The translations under genes were made by a program, and so were the position numbers. Under the pieces are notes generated by a model. The model did no database searches, had not been told where the DNA came from, and worked only from the letters and a program-made list of their open reading frames with translations. Source: Mycolicibacterium frederiksbergense (lineage in GTDB: Bacteria; Actinomycetota; Actinomycetes; Mycobacteriales; Mycobacteriaceae). From it: DNA of 64,000 bases. Within the stretch, counting starts at the first letter, position 1, and the number at the start of each line of letters is the position of its first letter. The stretch spans positions 5,936,249-6,000,248 of the forward strand of contig NZ_CP038799.1 in the NCBI RefSeq assembly GCF_012223425.1, in the 5' to 3' direction. Positions 15,015 through 24,608 of the stretch are shown in pieces.

Positions 15015-15785
15015 ATGTCGGATAGCACCGCTGGGACGGATCTCACAGCCTTCGGGCCGGTCTCCACCGTCGAGGAGGACCGCCTCGCGCAGTACTACGC
15101 CTACCCCGAGAACCTGGCCTCCTGCTGGGTGCGGGCCAATTTCATCAGCAGCCTCGACGGCGCCGCGACGGCCGACGGCCGCTCCGGGGCCCTCGGCGGC
15201 GCCGGGGACCGCGCCGTGTTCCGGCTGATGCGCGAGCTGGCCGATGTGGTGGTGGTCGGCGCGGGCACGGTGCGCATCGAGACCTACTCCGGCGCCCAAC
15301 TCGGAGTCCCCGAACGGCAGCGCCGCTGCGCGAGAGGGCAACGCGAGGTGCCACCCATCGCCATCGTCACCCGCTCCGCCGACCTCGACCACGACCTGGC
15401 GGTGTTCACCCAGACCGAGGTCCCCCCGCTGCTGCTGACCACCCACGACACCGCCGCCGATGCGCGCGCCCGGTTCGCCGGCCTGGCCGAGGTCTACGAC
15501 TGCTCGGACACCGATCCCGGTGGCGTCGACCTCGGCGCCGCCCTGCGCACCCTGGCCGGCCTCGGGCTGACCCGGGTGCTCGCCGAAGGCGGCCCCAGCC
15601 TGCTCGGCACGTTCATCGCCGACGGCCTGCTCGACGAACTCTGCCTGACCATCGCCCCGACGGTCGTGGGCGGCGGATCGACACGGATCGCCGACGGGCA
15701 CCGTGAGCTGATCACCCGGCTGCGACGCAGACACGTGCTCGGCGACGACGAGGGCTATCTGTACACGCGCTACAGCCGCGACTGA
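15015..15785 (+). CDS. ribD: RibD-like pyrimidine reductase family protein (Rv2671 orthologue)
   Basis: A 256-residue protein with the RibD C-terminal (dihydrofolate-reductase-like) fold. It has RANFISSLDGAATADGRSG (about 33-51), DVVVVGAGTVRIETYSG (about 79-95) and EGGPSLLGTFIADGLLDEL (about 195-213), closely following Rv2671. No deaminase domain is present. In M. tuberculosis, raised Rv2671 expression substitutes for dihydrofolate reductase and causes para-aminosalicylate resistance. The ATG at 15006 is an alternative start. Confidence 0.88.
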   Translation: MSDSTAGTDLTAFGPVSTVEEDRLAQYYAYPENLASCWVRANFISSLDGAATADGRSGALGGAGDRAVFRLMRELADVVVVGAGTVRIETYSGAQLGVPERQRRCARGQREVPPIAIVTRSADLDHDLAVFTQTEVPPLLLTTHDTAADARARFAGLAEVYDCSDTDPGGVDLGAALRTLAGLGLTRVLAEGGPSLLGTFIADGLLDELCLTIAPTVVGGGSTRIADGHRELITRLRRRHVLGDDEGYLYTRYSRD

Positions 15786-15816
15786 TCCGGAGCCGGCGAT
15801 CGCTACTGTGGTCGGC

Positions 15817-17376
15817 ATGCGTGTGGGGATTCTGTCGACGATCGCCCTGTCGTCGGTCGCAGTACTGCTGACCTCGTGTGCCCCACTGTTGGCCGCCAAC
15901 CCGCGTTTCGCCACCGATGACGGCGCCGGGCCGCAGGGCGCACCGACCACCACCGCCGAGGCCGACGGGCCGCCCGCGCTGGAGGCGCCCAAGAGCGACT
16001 TGTCCTGGCAGGACTGCACCTCCCGGGTGTTCGCCGATGCCGCCGTGCCCGCGCTGCCGGGCGTGACCCTCGACTGCGCCACCTACGAGGCCGACCTCGA
16101 TCCGATCAAGGGCGCCAACGGCTCGATTCCCATCGGGGTCGTGCGGGCCACCTCGGTGGACACCCCCGAAGACGCCGGTCCGCTGGTGATGACCACCGGC
16201 ACCGACCTGCCCTCGTCATCGCAGCTGCCGGTCTGGCTCTCTCGCGCCGGCGCCGACATTCTCAAGACGAACCCCATCGTCGCCGTCGATCGCCGCGGCA
16301 CCGGACTGTCCGACCCCATCGACTGCCGCGACCTGTTCGACCGGCAGGAGATGATCGACCAGGCCCAGTTCGAGCCCGGCGACGACCCGGTGGCCAACCT
16401 GAGCGCCATCGTCCAGACCGCCACCACCACCTGCACCGACACCATCGCCCCCGGCGATTCGGCCTATGACAACGCCCACGCCGCCGAGGACATCGAGCGG
16501 CTGCGCAGCACCTGGGACGTCCCGACGATCGCGCTGATGGGCATCGGCAACGGTGCACAGGTCGCGTTGGCCTACGCCGGATCTCACCCCGACAAGGTGG
16601 CGCGGCTGGTGCTGGATTCTCCGCTGCCGCTGGCCATCGGCGCCGAAGCGGCCACCGAGCAGAAGGTCAAGGGACAGCAGGCCGCACTCGACGCGTTCGC
16701 CGCGCAGTGCGCCGCCACCAACTGCGCGCTGGGTCCGGACCCCAAGGGTGCCGTCGACGCGTTGCTCACGGCCGCCCGCAACGGCGACGGCCCCAACGGC
16801 GCCTCGGAAGCGGCGGTGGCCGATGCCATCATCACCGCGCTGGCTTTCCCGCGCGGAGACCGGGTCAGTGCCACCAATGCGCTGGCCGGTGCCATCGCCG
16901 CCGCCCGCGCCGGTGACACCAATGCGATGACCAATCTGATCACCCAGGCCGAGACCATCCGCCAGACCGACGGACAGTTCGTCAACAGCTGCAGCGACGC
17001 GCTCAATCGGCCCACCCCCGACCGGGTCCGCGAACTCGTCGTCGCCTGGGACCGGCTGTACCCGCAGTTCGGCACCGTCGGCGCCTTGCGGATGGTCAAC
17101 TGCCTGAGCTGGCCCAGTGGCACCGCACCGCAAGATCCCGAGAACCTCAATGTCCCGGTCATGCTGCTGGGCGTGCAGAACGATCCCATCGTCGGCAACG
17201 AGGGGGTGGCCGCGGTGGCCGCCACCATCATCAATGCCGGCTCCAACAGCAAGCGGGTCATCTGGCAGGGCATTGGGCACGGCGCGAGCATCTACACGGC
17301 CTGCGCGCTGCCGCCGGTCATCGGTTACCTGGAAAGCGGCAAACTGCCCGAGACCGACACGTTCTGCCCCGCCTGA
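15817..17376 (+). CDS. Exported alpha/beta-hydrolase lipoprotein (Rv2672-like) lacking the nucleophile serine
   Basis: A 519-residue protein of the tripeptidyl-aminopeptidase (TAP) hydrolase family. The signal has lipobox LLTSC (Cys21), so it should be envelope-anchored. DRRGTGLSD and NAHAAEDIERLR are family motifs. The elbow reads GIGNG (242-246) where TAP enzymes have G-x-S-x-G, putting Gly244 in the serine position. The acid (QNDPIVG) and histidine (GIGHGAS) regions remain. It may be a pseudoenzyme. ATG 15817 is preferred because TACTGT lies seven bases upstream. Confidence 0.82.
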   Translation: MRVGILSTIALSSVAVLLTSCAPLLAANPRFATDDGAGPQGAPTTTAEADGPPALEAPKSDLSWQDCTSRVFADAAVPALPGVTLDCATYEADLDPIKGANGSIPIGVVRATSVDTPEDAGPLVMTTGTDLPSSSQLPVWLSRAGADILKTNPIVAVDRRGTGLSDPIDCRDLFDRQEMIDQAQFEPGDDPVANLSAIVQTATTTCTDTIAPGDSAYDNAHAAEDIERLRSTWDVPTIALMGIGNGAQVALAYAGSHPDKVARLVLDSPLPLAIGAEAATEQKVKGQQAALDAFAAQCAATNCALGPDPKGAVDALLTAARNGDGPNGASEAAVADAIITALAFPRGDRVSATNALAGAIAAARAGDTNAMTNLITQAETIRQTDGQFVNSCSDALNRPTPDRVRELVVAWDRLYPQFGTVGALRMVNCLSWPSGTAPQDPENLNVPVMLLGVQNDPIVGNEGVAAVAATIINAGSNSKRVIWQGIGHGASIYTACALPPVIGYLESGKLPETDTFCPA

Positions 17377-17396
17377 TCAAGCCTGGACCTGCTGCG

Positions 17397-18686
17397 GTGT
17401 ACGGTGCGCTGGTGTCGTTCCTGCCTTCCGGTGTGCTGAACGCCTTTCGCCCCAGCACCACACCGCCCAGCACCGCCACGATTCTGCGGTCGATTCTGTG
17501 GCCCGTCGCCATCCTGTCGGTGATCCACCGCAGCTACGTGCTGGGCACCAACGGTTACATCACCGATGACTTCGGCCCTGTCTACCGGGCGGTCATCAAT
17601 TTCAAAATGGGCTGGGACATCTACAACGAGAACTTCAACCATGTAGACCCGCACTACCTGTACCCGCCGGGTGGCACCCTGCTGCTCGCCCCGTTCGGCT
17701 ACCTACCCGTGGACGCCGCGCGCTACTGGTACATCACGTTCAACGTCATCGCCTTCCTCATCGCGGCGTACCTGCTGCTGCGGATGTTCGACTACACCCT
17801 GAAATCGGTCGCCGCGCCGGCGCTGCTGCTCGCGATGTTCTGCACCGAATCCGTCACCAACACTTTGGTGTTCACCAACATCAACGGCTGCATGCTGCTG
17901 GGCGGGGTGCTGTTCTTCAAGTTCCTGCTCAAGGGCGGACGCAACGCCGAACTGCTGGCGGGCGCGGCCATCGGCCTGACCCTGGTGGTCAAACCGTCGC
18001 TGGCGCCACTGTTGTTGCTACCGGTGCTCAATCGCCAGTTCTACACATTGATCACCGCTTTCGGTGTGCCGCTGGTGTTCAACGCGGCCGCATGGCCACT
18101 GGTGTCCGATCCGATGAGCTTCGTGCACCGCACCGTGCCGTACATCATGGAAACCCGCGACTACTTCAACTCGTCGATCCTGGGCAACGGCATCTACTAC
18201 GGGCTGCCGATGTGGCTGATCCTGGGGCTGCGCATTCTTTTCACGCTGCTGGCCGCGGGCAGCCTGTACCTGCTCTACCGCTACTACCGCGAACGCGATC
18301 CGCGGTTCTGGCTGCTGACCTCATCGGGTGTGCTGTTGACCGCGTCGTTCCTGGTGCTCTCGTTGGGCCAGGGCTACTACTCGACCATGCTGTTCCCGTT
18401 CCTGATGACGGTCGTGCTGCGCAACTCGGTGCTGCACAACTGGCCGGCCTGGCTGGCGGTGTACGGGTTCATGACCATGGACCGCTGGCTGCTGGGCCAC
18501 TGGCCGACCACCGGACGCTTCCTGGAGTACATGAAGATCACCTACGGCTGGTCGCTGCTGTTGGTGGTCGTGTTCTGCGTGCTGTACTTCCGCTATCTGG
18601 ACGCCAAGTCCGAAGGCAGGCTGGACGCCGGTATCGATCCGCCGTGGATGACGGATGAGCGTCGGCGCGCTAGCGTTGAACCATGA
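17397..18686 (+). CDS. aftC: Arabinofuranosyltransferase AftC
   Basis: A 429-residue polytopic membrane glycosyltransferase of the GT87/GT-C type, matching Rv2673. AftC adds alpha-1,3 branches to the arabinan of arabinogalactan and lipoarabinomannan from decaprenyl-phospho-arabinose at the outer face of the membrane. The first periplasmic loop carries the acidic pair in YITDDFGPVYRAV (about residues 52-64), followed by WDIYNENFNHVDPHYLYPPGG. The GTG start gives MYGALV, matching the M. tuberculosis N-terminus. The stop overlaps the msrB start as ATGA. Confidence 0.93.
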   Translation: MYGALVSFLPSGVLNAFRPSTTPPSTATILRSILWPVAILSVIHRSYVLGTNGYITDDFGPVYRAVINFKMGWDIYNENFNHVDPHYLYPPGGTLLLAPFGYLPVDAARYWYITFNVIAFLIAAYLLLRMFDYTLKSVAAPALLLAMFCTESVTNTLVFTNINGCMLLGGVLFFKFLLKGGRNAELLAGAAIGLTLVVKPSLAPLLLLPVLNRQFYTLITAFGVPLVFNAAAWPLVSDPMSFVHRTVPYIMETRDYFNSSILGNGIYYGLPMWLILGLRILFTLLAAGSLYLLYRYYRERDPRFWLLTSSGVLLTASFLVLSLGQGYYSTMLFPFLMTVVLRNSVLHNWPAWLAVYGFMTMDRWLLGHWPTTGRFLEYMKITYGWSLLLVVVFCVLYFRYLDAKSEGRLDAGIDPPWMTDERRRASVEP

Positions 18687-19111
18687 CGATCCCGGGTCCC
18701 AAGCTTGAGCTGACCGACGACCAGTGGCGCGAGAAGCTCAACCCCGCCGAGTTCGCGGTGCTGCGCCGCGCCGGCACCGAACGGCCCTTCACCGGCGAGT
18801 ACACCGACACCAAAACCGCCGGGGTCTACGCCTGCCGGGCCTGCGGTGCCGAACTGTTCCGCAGCACCGAGAAGTTCGAATCCCATTGCGGCTGGCCCTC
18901 TTTCTTCGACCCCGCCGACTCGGAAGCGGTGATCCTCAAACGCGACGATTCGCTGGGCATGACCCGTATCGAGGTGATCTGCGCGAACTGCCACAGCCAC
19001 CTCGGGCACGTCTTCGAGGGCGAGGGTTACCCGACGCCGACCGACCAGCGGTACTGCATCAATTCGATATCGCTGCGTCTGGTGCCGGCCGGCGCAACCT
19101 CAGCAGACTGA
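18683..19111 (+). CDS. msrB: Peptide-methionine (R)-S-oxide reductase MsrB
   Basis: A 142-residue enzyme that reduces methionine-R-sulfoxide in proteins, matching Rv2674. Zinc cysteines are C51/C54 and C100/C103, and the catalytic cysteine is C125 in RYCINS. It overlaps aftC by four bases. TAGCGT (18671-18676) lies six bases before the ATG, so it may also have its own leaderless promoter. Its 3' end overlaps the convergent GGDEF-EAL gene by 53 bases. Confidence 0.93.
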   Translation: MTIPGPKLELTDDQWREKLNPAEFAVLRRAGTERPFTGEYTDTKTAGVYACRACGAELFRSTEKFESHCGWPSFFDPADSEAVILKRDDSLGMTRIEVICANCHSHLGHVFEGEGYPTPTDQRYCINSISLRLVPAGATSAD

Positions 19112-21389
19112 GCATGTCCGGCGGCGTCAGCGGCGCGGTGTACAGGTAGCCCTGCGCCACCTGACAGCCGTAATCGCGTAACAGCGCCGCGGTTTCGGCA
19201 TCCTCCACACCCTCGGCGACCGTGGTCAAACCGAGCTCGCGAGCCAGGTCGATCACCGCACGCACGATCGCCGCGGCGCGGCGATCGTCGCGCACCCTGG
19301 TGACGAACGCCCGATCAAGTTTGAGTTCGTCGACATCGAGCTCCCACAGGTAGGACAGCGCCGAATAGCCGCTGCCGAAATCATCGATCGCAACCCGCAC
19401 CCCGCCCTGGCGCAGCTGCTCGATCACTGCTCGGGCACGCTCGTGGTTGCCCAGCAGCAGGTCCTCGGTGATCTCGACGGTCAACACCTCATGGGGCAGG
19501 CCGCGCTCATCCAGCGCCCGCTCGACGGTCCGCGGCAGGCCGAGATCGCTCAGCGATGGCGCGAACACATTGACCGCGACCGGCACCAGCAGGCCCTCAT
19601 CCCGCCAATCCGCGACCTGGTCGAGCGCCTGGGTCAGCACGAGCTCGGTGATCGGCCGCATCAGCCCATGGTCTCGGACGAGTTGCAGGAACTGGTCGGG
19701 CACCAACAGACCCCGCTCGGGGTGCGGCCAACGCACCAGAGCCTCCACCCCGACGATCGAGTCGTCGTGCAGGTCGAACTTGGGCTGATACGCCAGGGTG
19801 AGTTCCCGGTTGTCGATGGCATGCCGGAGCTGGCCCAGCAGCAGGAGGGCCACCGCGCTCTCCCGCGCCGCAGCCTCGGCGGCTCCCCTGGCCTCGGCCC
19901 CCGGGTGCACGTCATCGGCGATGTCATCGGCGGAGTACACGTGCACCCCGCGCAGGCGCGACCGCTTGGCCATGTACATCGCCACATCGGCCTGCTTGAG
20001 CAGGGCGTCGGCGGAGATCTCCAGGTCGTCCGCGGTGGCGGCTGCCAGGCCGGCGCTGGGACTCAACGACAGGGCGTGACCGTCGATCGCGAACGGCTCG
20101 TCGAAGGCGCGCAGCACCTGCAGGGCCACCTGACGGGAATCCTCGGTGTTGCCCTCCATCAGCACCACGAACTCGTCGCCGCCGATGCGTGCGACGGTAT
20201 CGCTGGACCTGGCGGCGCCCAGGATGCGCTGGGCGGCCTGCACCAGCAGCAGGTCACCGGCGGGATGGCCGAGGCCGTCGTTGACGAGTTTGAAGTCGTC
20301 GAGGTCCAGTGAGAGCACCGCGACCGACTGCTCATCGCGGCGGTGCAGCGCCATCGCATGCGTCAACCGGTCCAGGAACAGCGCGCGGTTGGCCAGACCG
20401 GTGAGCGGGTCCCGCAATGCCTGCGCCTCGACGGCCTTGAGCAACCGGCGATTCTCCCCCACCACGATGAACTGTCGCAGCAGCACCAGCACGATCAGCA
20501 CCACCGAGGCGAGCAACGCCGGCGGCAGGCCAGGCGTGCCGGCAAACCGCACCAGCGCGACCGTCATGGCCAGGACGATCGGTACGTAGGGCAACCACAT
20601 CGCCGTGCGGGAGATCTCCCGATCTGCCGCGCCGCGCCGGTGTGCGCCCTGCTCCGGACTCAACGCGGCAAGGGCGATCAACAGCAAACCCACCGCCCAG
20701 CCGATGCTGCCGTACGTGACGGCCGTGGGATTCTCGTGGGAGCTCGTGTAGACGAAGACGCCGTCGGCCACCGCGATCAACACCATGCCGCTGACCAGCA
20801 GTGTCAGCGATCGCCGCTGGGCCAGACGCGCCCGGCCCAGCACCAGCACCGCCACGGTCAACACGCCCAGGTCCAGTACCGGGTAGGCCAGCGCGACGCC
20901 GACCGCGAACCGGCTGGCCCCACCGTCCCGGAACACCTGATCCAGCACCGTCCACCAGCCGATCTGGAAGAACGCGACCGCCACGATGATTCCATCGAGC
21001 GCCAGCCGGCTGTGGGTGTATCGAGACGCGCCGACAGGCACCATCAGCAAAGCAATGCAGACGAACACCGGGAGCAATAGATAACCGAAGTCCGCGACGG
21101 TCGGGAAGGGCGATTCGACGAGCCACCACTCGTAGTACGCCCAGATCGCCGACCCCGCGGTGTACCCGGCCATGCCGATCGTGACGCAGACCCAGATGGT
21201 GCGTTGACGACCACGGAACCGCCAGGCAGCGTGGGCACAACAGCCGGTCACGAACAGTGCGAGCACCACGAAACCGAGATCCTCGATGGCGATCCGAGCC
21301 TGCGGGGAACCCCATCCGCCGAGCAGCCAGACGCAGAACGCCAGGGTTGCGACCGTAGCCACCGCCCCCACCCGGCCGACCATCGGCAT
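19059..21389 (-). CDS. Membrane-bound GGDEF-EAL cyclic-di-GMP enzyme
   Basis: A 776-residue protein with about ten membrane helices (residues 1-310), then GGDEF (about 330-500) and EAL (about 510-765) domains. The active site GGDEF (403-407) is intact, with an allosteric I-site RSSD (394-397) five residues before it. The phosphodiesterase half keeps EALVRW (549-), IDDFGSGYSALSYL and AEGVED. Both synthesis and breakdown of cyclic di-GMP are therefore possible. The M. tuberculosis gene at this place (Rv2675c) is different, so this is locus-specific gain or loss. TAGCGT lies six bases before the ATG. Confidence 0.9.
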   Translation of the reverse strand: MPMVGRVGAVATVATLAFCVWLLGGWGSPQARIAIEDLGFVVLALFVTGCCAHAAWRFRGRQRTIWVCVTIGMAGYTAGSAIWAYYEWWLVESPFPTVADFGYLLLPVFVCIALLMVPVGASRYTHSRLALDGIIVAVAFFQIGWWTVLDQVFRDGGASRFAVGVALAYPVLDLGVLTVAVLVLGRARLAQRRSLTLLVSGMVLIAVADGVFVYTSSHENPTAVTYGSIGWAVGLLLIALAALSPEQGAHRRGAADREISRTAMWLPYVPIVLAMTVALVRFAGTPGLPPALLASVVLIVLVLLRQFIVVGENRRLLKAVEAQALRDPLTGLANRALFLDRLTHAMALHRRDEQSVAVLSLDLDDFKLVNDGLGHPAGDLLLVQAAQRILGAARSSDTVARIGGDEFVVLMEGNTEDSRQVALQVLRAFDEPFAIDGHALSLSPSAGLAAATADDLEISADALLKQADVAMYMAKRSRLRGVHVYSADDIADDVHPGAEARGAAEAAARESAVALLLLGQLRHAIDNRELTLAYQPKFDLHDDSIVGVEALVRWPHPERGLLVPDQFLQLVRDHGLMRPITELVLTQALDQVADWRDEGLLVPVAVNVFAPSLSDLGLPRTVERALDERGLPHEVLTVEITEDLLLGNHERARAVIEQLRQGGVRVAIDDFGSGYSALSYLWELDVDELKLDRAFVTRVRDDRRAAAIVRAVIDLARELGLTTVAEGVEDAETAALLRDYGCQVAQGYLYTAPLTPPDMLSLLRLRRPAPDAAISN

Positions 21390-21430
21390 CCTCAGACGCT
21401 AGCAAACTTCTTCGGCACCGTGCCCCAAAT

Positions 21431-22123
21431 TTACGGCAGCTTCATCAACAGCTGTTCGACGCTCACTCGCGGGCCGGTGAAAAACGGCGTCTCCTCGCGC
21501 ACGTGGCGGCGCGCCTCGGTGTAGCGGAGCTTCCACATCAGTTCGACGATGCGGCCCAGATCGGGGCCCTCGAAGGCCAGGATCCACTCGTAGTCACCGA
21601 GCGCGAAGGCCGGCACGGTGTTGGCCCGCACATCCGGGTACTCGCGGCCCGCCATACCGTGATCGACGAGCATCTTGCGGCGCTCGTCATCGGGCAACAG
21701 GTACCAGTCCAGTGACCGCACGAACGGGTAGACGCAGACGTAGTCACCCGGATCCTCACCGGCGACGAAGGCCGGCACGTGGCTCTTGTTGAACTCGGCG
21801 GGGCGGTGCAGCGCGACCACACTCCACACCGGGTCGCTGGCCAGGCCGAGGGTGGTCCGGCGAAACGTCGAGTAGGTGGCCTGCAGGTCTTCGACCCGCT
21901 CGGCGTGCGTCCAGATCATGAAGTCGGCGTCGGCCCGGAAACCGGTGACGTCGTACAGGCCGCGGACGACGACGCCGTTGTCCTCCTGCTGCTTGAGGAA
22001 CGTCGCGGTCTCATCGATCACCGACGAGCGATCCTGGTCGAGCGCCTCCGGCTGGACGGCGAAGACCGAGATCATCATGTACCGGGTCATCGAGTTGAGC
22101 TTGTCGTAATCGAGCTTGGCCAT
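21431..22123 (-). CDS. hemQ: HemQ / coproheme decarboxylase (chlorite dismutase fold)
   Basis: A 230-residue protein matching Rv2676c. In the coproporphyrin-dependent haem pathway of Actinobacteria it uses peroxide to decarboxylate coproheme to haem b. YPFVRSLDWYLLP and HGMAGREYPDVRANTVPAFALGDYEW contain the conserved tyrosine and iron-ligand histidine regions. The longer frame to 22276 is rejected because it overlaps hemY; the ATG at 22123 is four bases after the hemY stop. It is the last gene of hemE-hemY-hemQ. Confidence 0.92.
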   Translation of the reverse strand: MAKLDYDKLNSMTRYMMISVFAVQPEALDQDRSSVIDETATFLKQQEDNGVVVRGLYDVTGFRADADFMIWTHAERVEDLQATYSTFRRTTLGLASDPVWSVVALHRPAEFNKSHVPAFVAGEDPGDYVCVYPFVRSLDWYLLPDDERRKMLVDHGMAGREYPDVRANTVPAFALGDYEWILAFEGPDLGRIVELMWKLRYTEARRHVREETPFFTGPRVSVEQLLMKLP

Positions 22124-22127
22124 GGGC

Positions 22128-23483
22128 CTATCGTGCCACGCCGGAGGCCACCAGTTTCGCGGCCGCCCTGGTGGCAGAGCCCACACACGCGGGCACCCCG
22201 ATACCGTCCAGATAGCCACCGGCGACAGCCAGGTTCGGCGGCAGACCGGCCCGCACCTCGGCCACCAGATCCGCATGGCCGGGCCCGTACTGGGGCATCG
22301 CGTCGATCCAGCGCTGCACCCGGTAGTCCACCGGGTCGGCGGCGATGGAGAACACGTTCTGCAGATCCTCCAGCGACCAGTTCAGCAGCTCGTCATCGCC
22401 GACGCTGCGCGCCAACGTGTCCCCGAACCGTCCGTAGGACAGCCGAACCAGTTCCACATTGCCGCGGCGGCCCCATTTGCGCGACGTGAGGGTGATCGCC
22501 TTGGTGTGCAGCTGTTCTCCGGTGGCGACGAGCACCCCGGACTGGTCGGGCAACGGGGTGCCGCCCGGCAGCGCGAGCGCCACCAGCGCGGTCGAGGCCA
22601 CCCCGATGCGGCGGGCGGCCGCGGCGCTGCGCGGGGCGATGTGCTCGACGAGGCGGACCAGCCGCGGCGCGGGCACGGCGAGCACCACCGCATCGGCCGG
22701 CCAGTGCCCGCCCTCGTCGTCGATCAGCTCCCAGCCGTGCGCGGAGCGCTCCATCCGTGCGATCCCGACGTGCGCCCAGCGCAGGTCCGCCCGCCGGGCC
22801 AGTTCGTCGATCAGGACCCGGTAACCGCCGTCGAGGGCCCCGAACACCGGGCCGGGTTGCGGGGGCGGCAGCGCGTTGCGGACGGCCTCGGTGAGGCTGC
22901 GGGCGCCACGGTCCAGCGCGGCGGCCAGCGTCGGTAGCGCCGAACGCACCCCGATGGTGGCGGCCGACCCGGCGTACACACCGGTCAGCAGCGGCTCGAC
23001 CGATCGGGTGACCACCTGCGCGCCGAACCGGTCACCGACCAACTCGCCGACCGACGGGTCCGCGCCGGAGCGCCAACTGAAGGCACGGCGGGGTTCGTCG
23101 GCGATCTGGGCCACGGTGGCGGCGTCGACCAGTCCGGCCACCGACTCGGCCTGCGCCGGGATGCCCTGCAGGGTGCCCGCCGGCAGCTGATGCAGGTGTC
23201 CCTGGCTGTAGATCAACGGCCGGGCGCCGGCACTGGCGACCTGTCTACCCGACAGTCCCAGCTCGGCCAGCAGGGCGGTCACCTCGGGGCGGCGGGTGAT
23301 GAACGCCTCGGCCCCGACATCCATCGACATCCCGCCGACCTGCTCGGTGCGCAGCACCCCACCGAGGCGGTCGGCCGGGTCGAACAACGTTATCGACGCG
23401 TCCGGACCGGCCGCGACCCGCAGCCGGTAGGCCGCGGTGAGGCCCGAAATACCGCCTCCGACAACGCAGTACGTGGATCTCAC
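22128..23483 (-). CDS. hemY: Coproporphyrinogen III oxidase (HemY/HemG, CgoX)
   Basis: A 451-residue FAD flavoprotein matching Rv2677c. The N-terminal dinucleotide fold is VVGGGISGLTAAYRL (about 7-21), with GAEAFITRRPEV (about 57-68) and the C-terminal FAD segment AVAGGYLDGIGVPACVGSA. It oxidises coproporphyrinogen III to coproporphyrin III. The GTG start overlaps the hemE stop as GTGA, indicating translational coupling. Confidence 0.93.
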   Translation of the reverse strand: MRSTYCVVGGGISGLTAAYRLRVAAGPDASITLFDPADRLGGVLRTEQVGGMSMDVGAEAFITRRPEVTALLAELGLSGRQVASAGARPLIYSQGHLHQLPAGTLQGIPAQAESVAGLVDAATVAQIADEPRRAFSWRSGADPSVGELVGDRFGAQVVTRSVEPLLTGVYAGSAATIGVRSALPTLAAALDRGARSLTEAVRNALPPPQPGPVFGALDGGYRVLIDELARRADLRWAHVGIARMERSAHGWELIDDEGGHWPADAVVLAVPAPRLVRLVEHIAPRSAAAARRIGVASTALVALALPGGTPLPDQSGVLVATGEQLHTKAITLTSRKWGRRGNVELVRLSYGRFGDTLARSVGDDELLNWSLEDLQNVFSIAADPVDYRVQRWIDAMPQYGPGHADLVAEVRAGLPPNLAVAGGYLDGIGVPACVGSATRAAAKLVASGVAR

Positions 23484-24529
23484 AATGAATGCACCAGGGA
23501 TACGAGCTCGGTCACCACCCCGGGGTCGGTGGGCGGCAGCACACCGTGACCGAGGTTGAAGACATGACCGGACGCGCCGGCAGCAATGGCCGCGCGGCCG
23601 TCCTCGACGACTGCCCGGGCGGCACGCTCCACCACCGGCCAGCCGGCCAGCAACACCACCGGATCCAGGTTGCCCTGCAGCGCCGTACCGGGCCGGACCC
23701 TGCCGGCCGCGGCTTCCAGCGATGTCCGCCAGTCCACACCCACCACGGTGGCCCCGGCCTCACCCATCGCTCCGAGCAGCTCTGCGGTGCCGACCCCGAA
23801 ATGCGTCATCGGCACGCCGCGGGCCGCCAGCGCCGCGAAAATCCTTGAGCTGTGTGGCAACACGTGGCTGCGGTAGTCGGCCAGCGAGAGCGTGCCGGCC
23901 CACGAATCGAACAACTGGATGGCGTCGACGCCGGCATCCAGTTGTGCCGACAGGAACTCGATGGTCAGGTCGGTCAGCGAGGTCATCAGCGCATGCCAGG
24001 TATCCGGCTCACCGAACATCATCGCCTTGGTCTTCTCGTGGTTGCGGCTGGGGCCGCCCTCCACGAGGTAGGACGCCAGCGTGAACGGGGCCCCGGCGAA
24101 TCCGATCAGCGGCACCTCGCCCAGCGCGGCGACCAGCAGCGATACCGCGTCGCTCACCGGCGCCACCTGGGAGCGCTCCAGCGGCTTGAGGGTGCCGACA
24201 TCGGCACGGGACCGGATCGGCTGCTCGATGACCGGCCCGACGTCGGGCACGATGTCCAGCGCGACACCGGCGGCCTTCAGCGGCACCACGATGTCGGAGA
24301 ACAGGATCGCCGCATCGACCCCGTGCCTGCGCACCGGCTGCAGGGTGATCTCGCAGACCAACTCGGGGTCGAAGCAGGCATCGAGCATCTTGTGGTTGGC
24401 GCGAAGGGCGCGGTACTCGGGCAGCGAGCGTCCGGCCTGGCGCATGAACCACACCGGGGTGCGGCTCGGGGTGCGGCCGGCGGCAGCGGCGAGATAGGGC
24501 GACTCTGGCAGGTCACGACGGGTGTTCAT
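23480..24529 (-). CDS. hemE: Uroporphyrinogen decarboxylase HemE
   Basis: A 349-residue enzyme matching Rv2678c that removes four carboxyl groups from uroporphyrinogen III. It has the signatures PVWFMRQAGRSLPEYR (about 25-40), FSDIVVPLKAAGV and GFAGAPFTLASYLVEGG, plus NLGHGVLPPTDPG near the C-terminus. It is the first gene of the haem operon and is divergent from the DUF3000 gene across about 80 bases. Confidence 0.95.
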   Translation of the reverse strand: MNTRRDLPESPYLAAAAGRTPSRTPVWFMRQAGRSLPEYRALRANHKMLDACFDPELVCEITLQPVRRHGVDAAILFSDIVVPLKAAGVALDIVPDVGPVIEQPIRSRADVGTLKPLERSQVAPVSDAVSLLVAALGEVPLIGFAGAPFTLASYLVEGGPSRNHEKTKAMMFGEPDTWHALMTSLTDLTIEFLSAQLDAGVDAIQLFDSWAGTLSLADYRSHVLPHSSRIFAALAARGVPMTHFGVGTAELLGAMGEAGATVVGVDWRTSLEAAAGRVRPGTALQGNLDPVVLLAGWPVVERAARAVVEDGRAAIAAGASGHVFNLGHGVLPPTDPGVVTELVSLVHSL

Positions 24530-24608
24530 CGAGCCCTATGGTGCCATGTGGCCAGAGATCGGCGCGCCTGCGCACAGGTGAGACGAGATGGGTCTAGCGT
24601 CCCACACT

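Noticed and set aside
13327..15228. 633-codon plus-strand frame across the hydrolase and zapE genes
   Set aside because: It lies opposite two well-supported genes and resembles no protein family.
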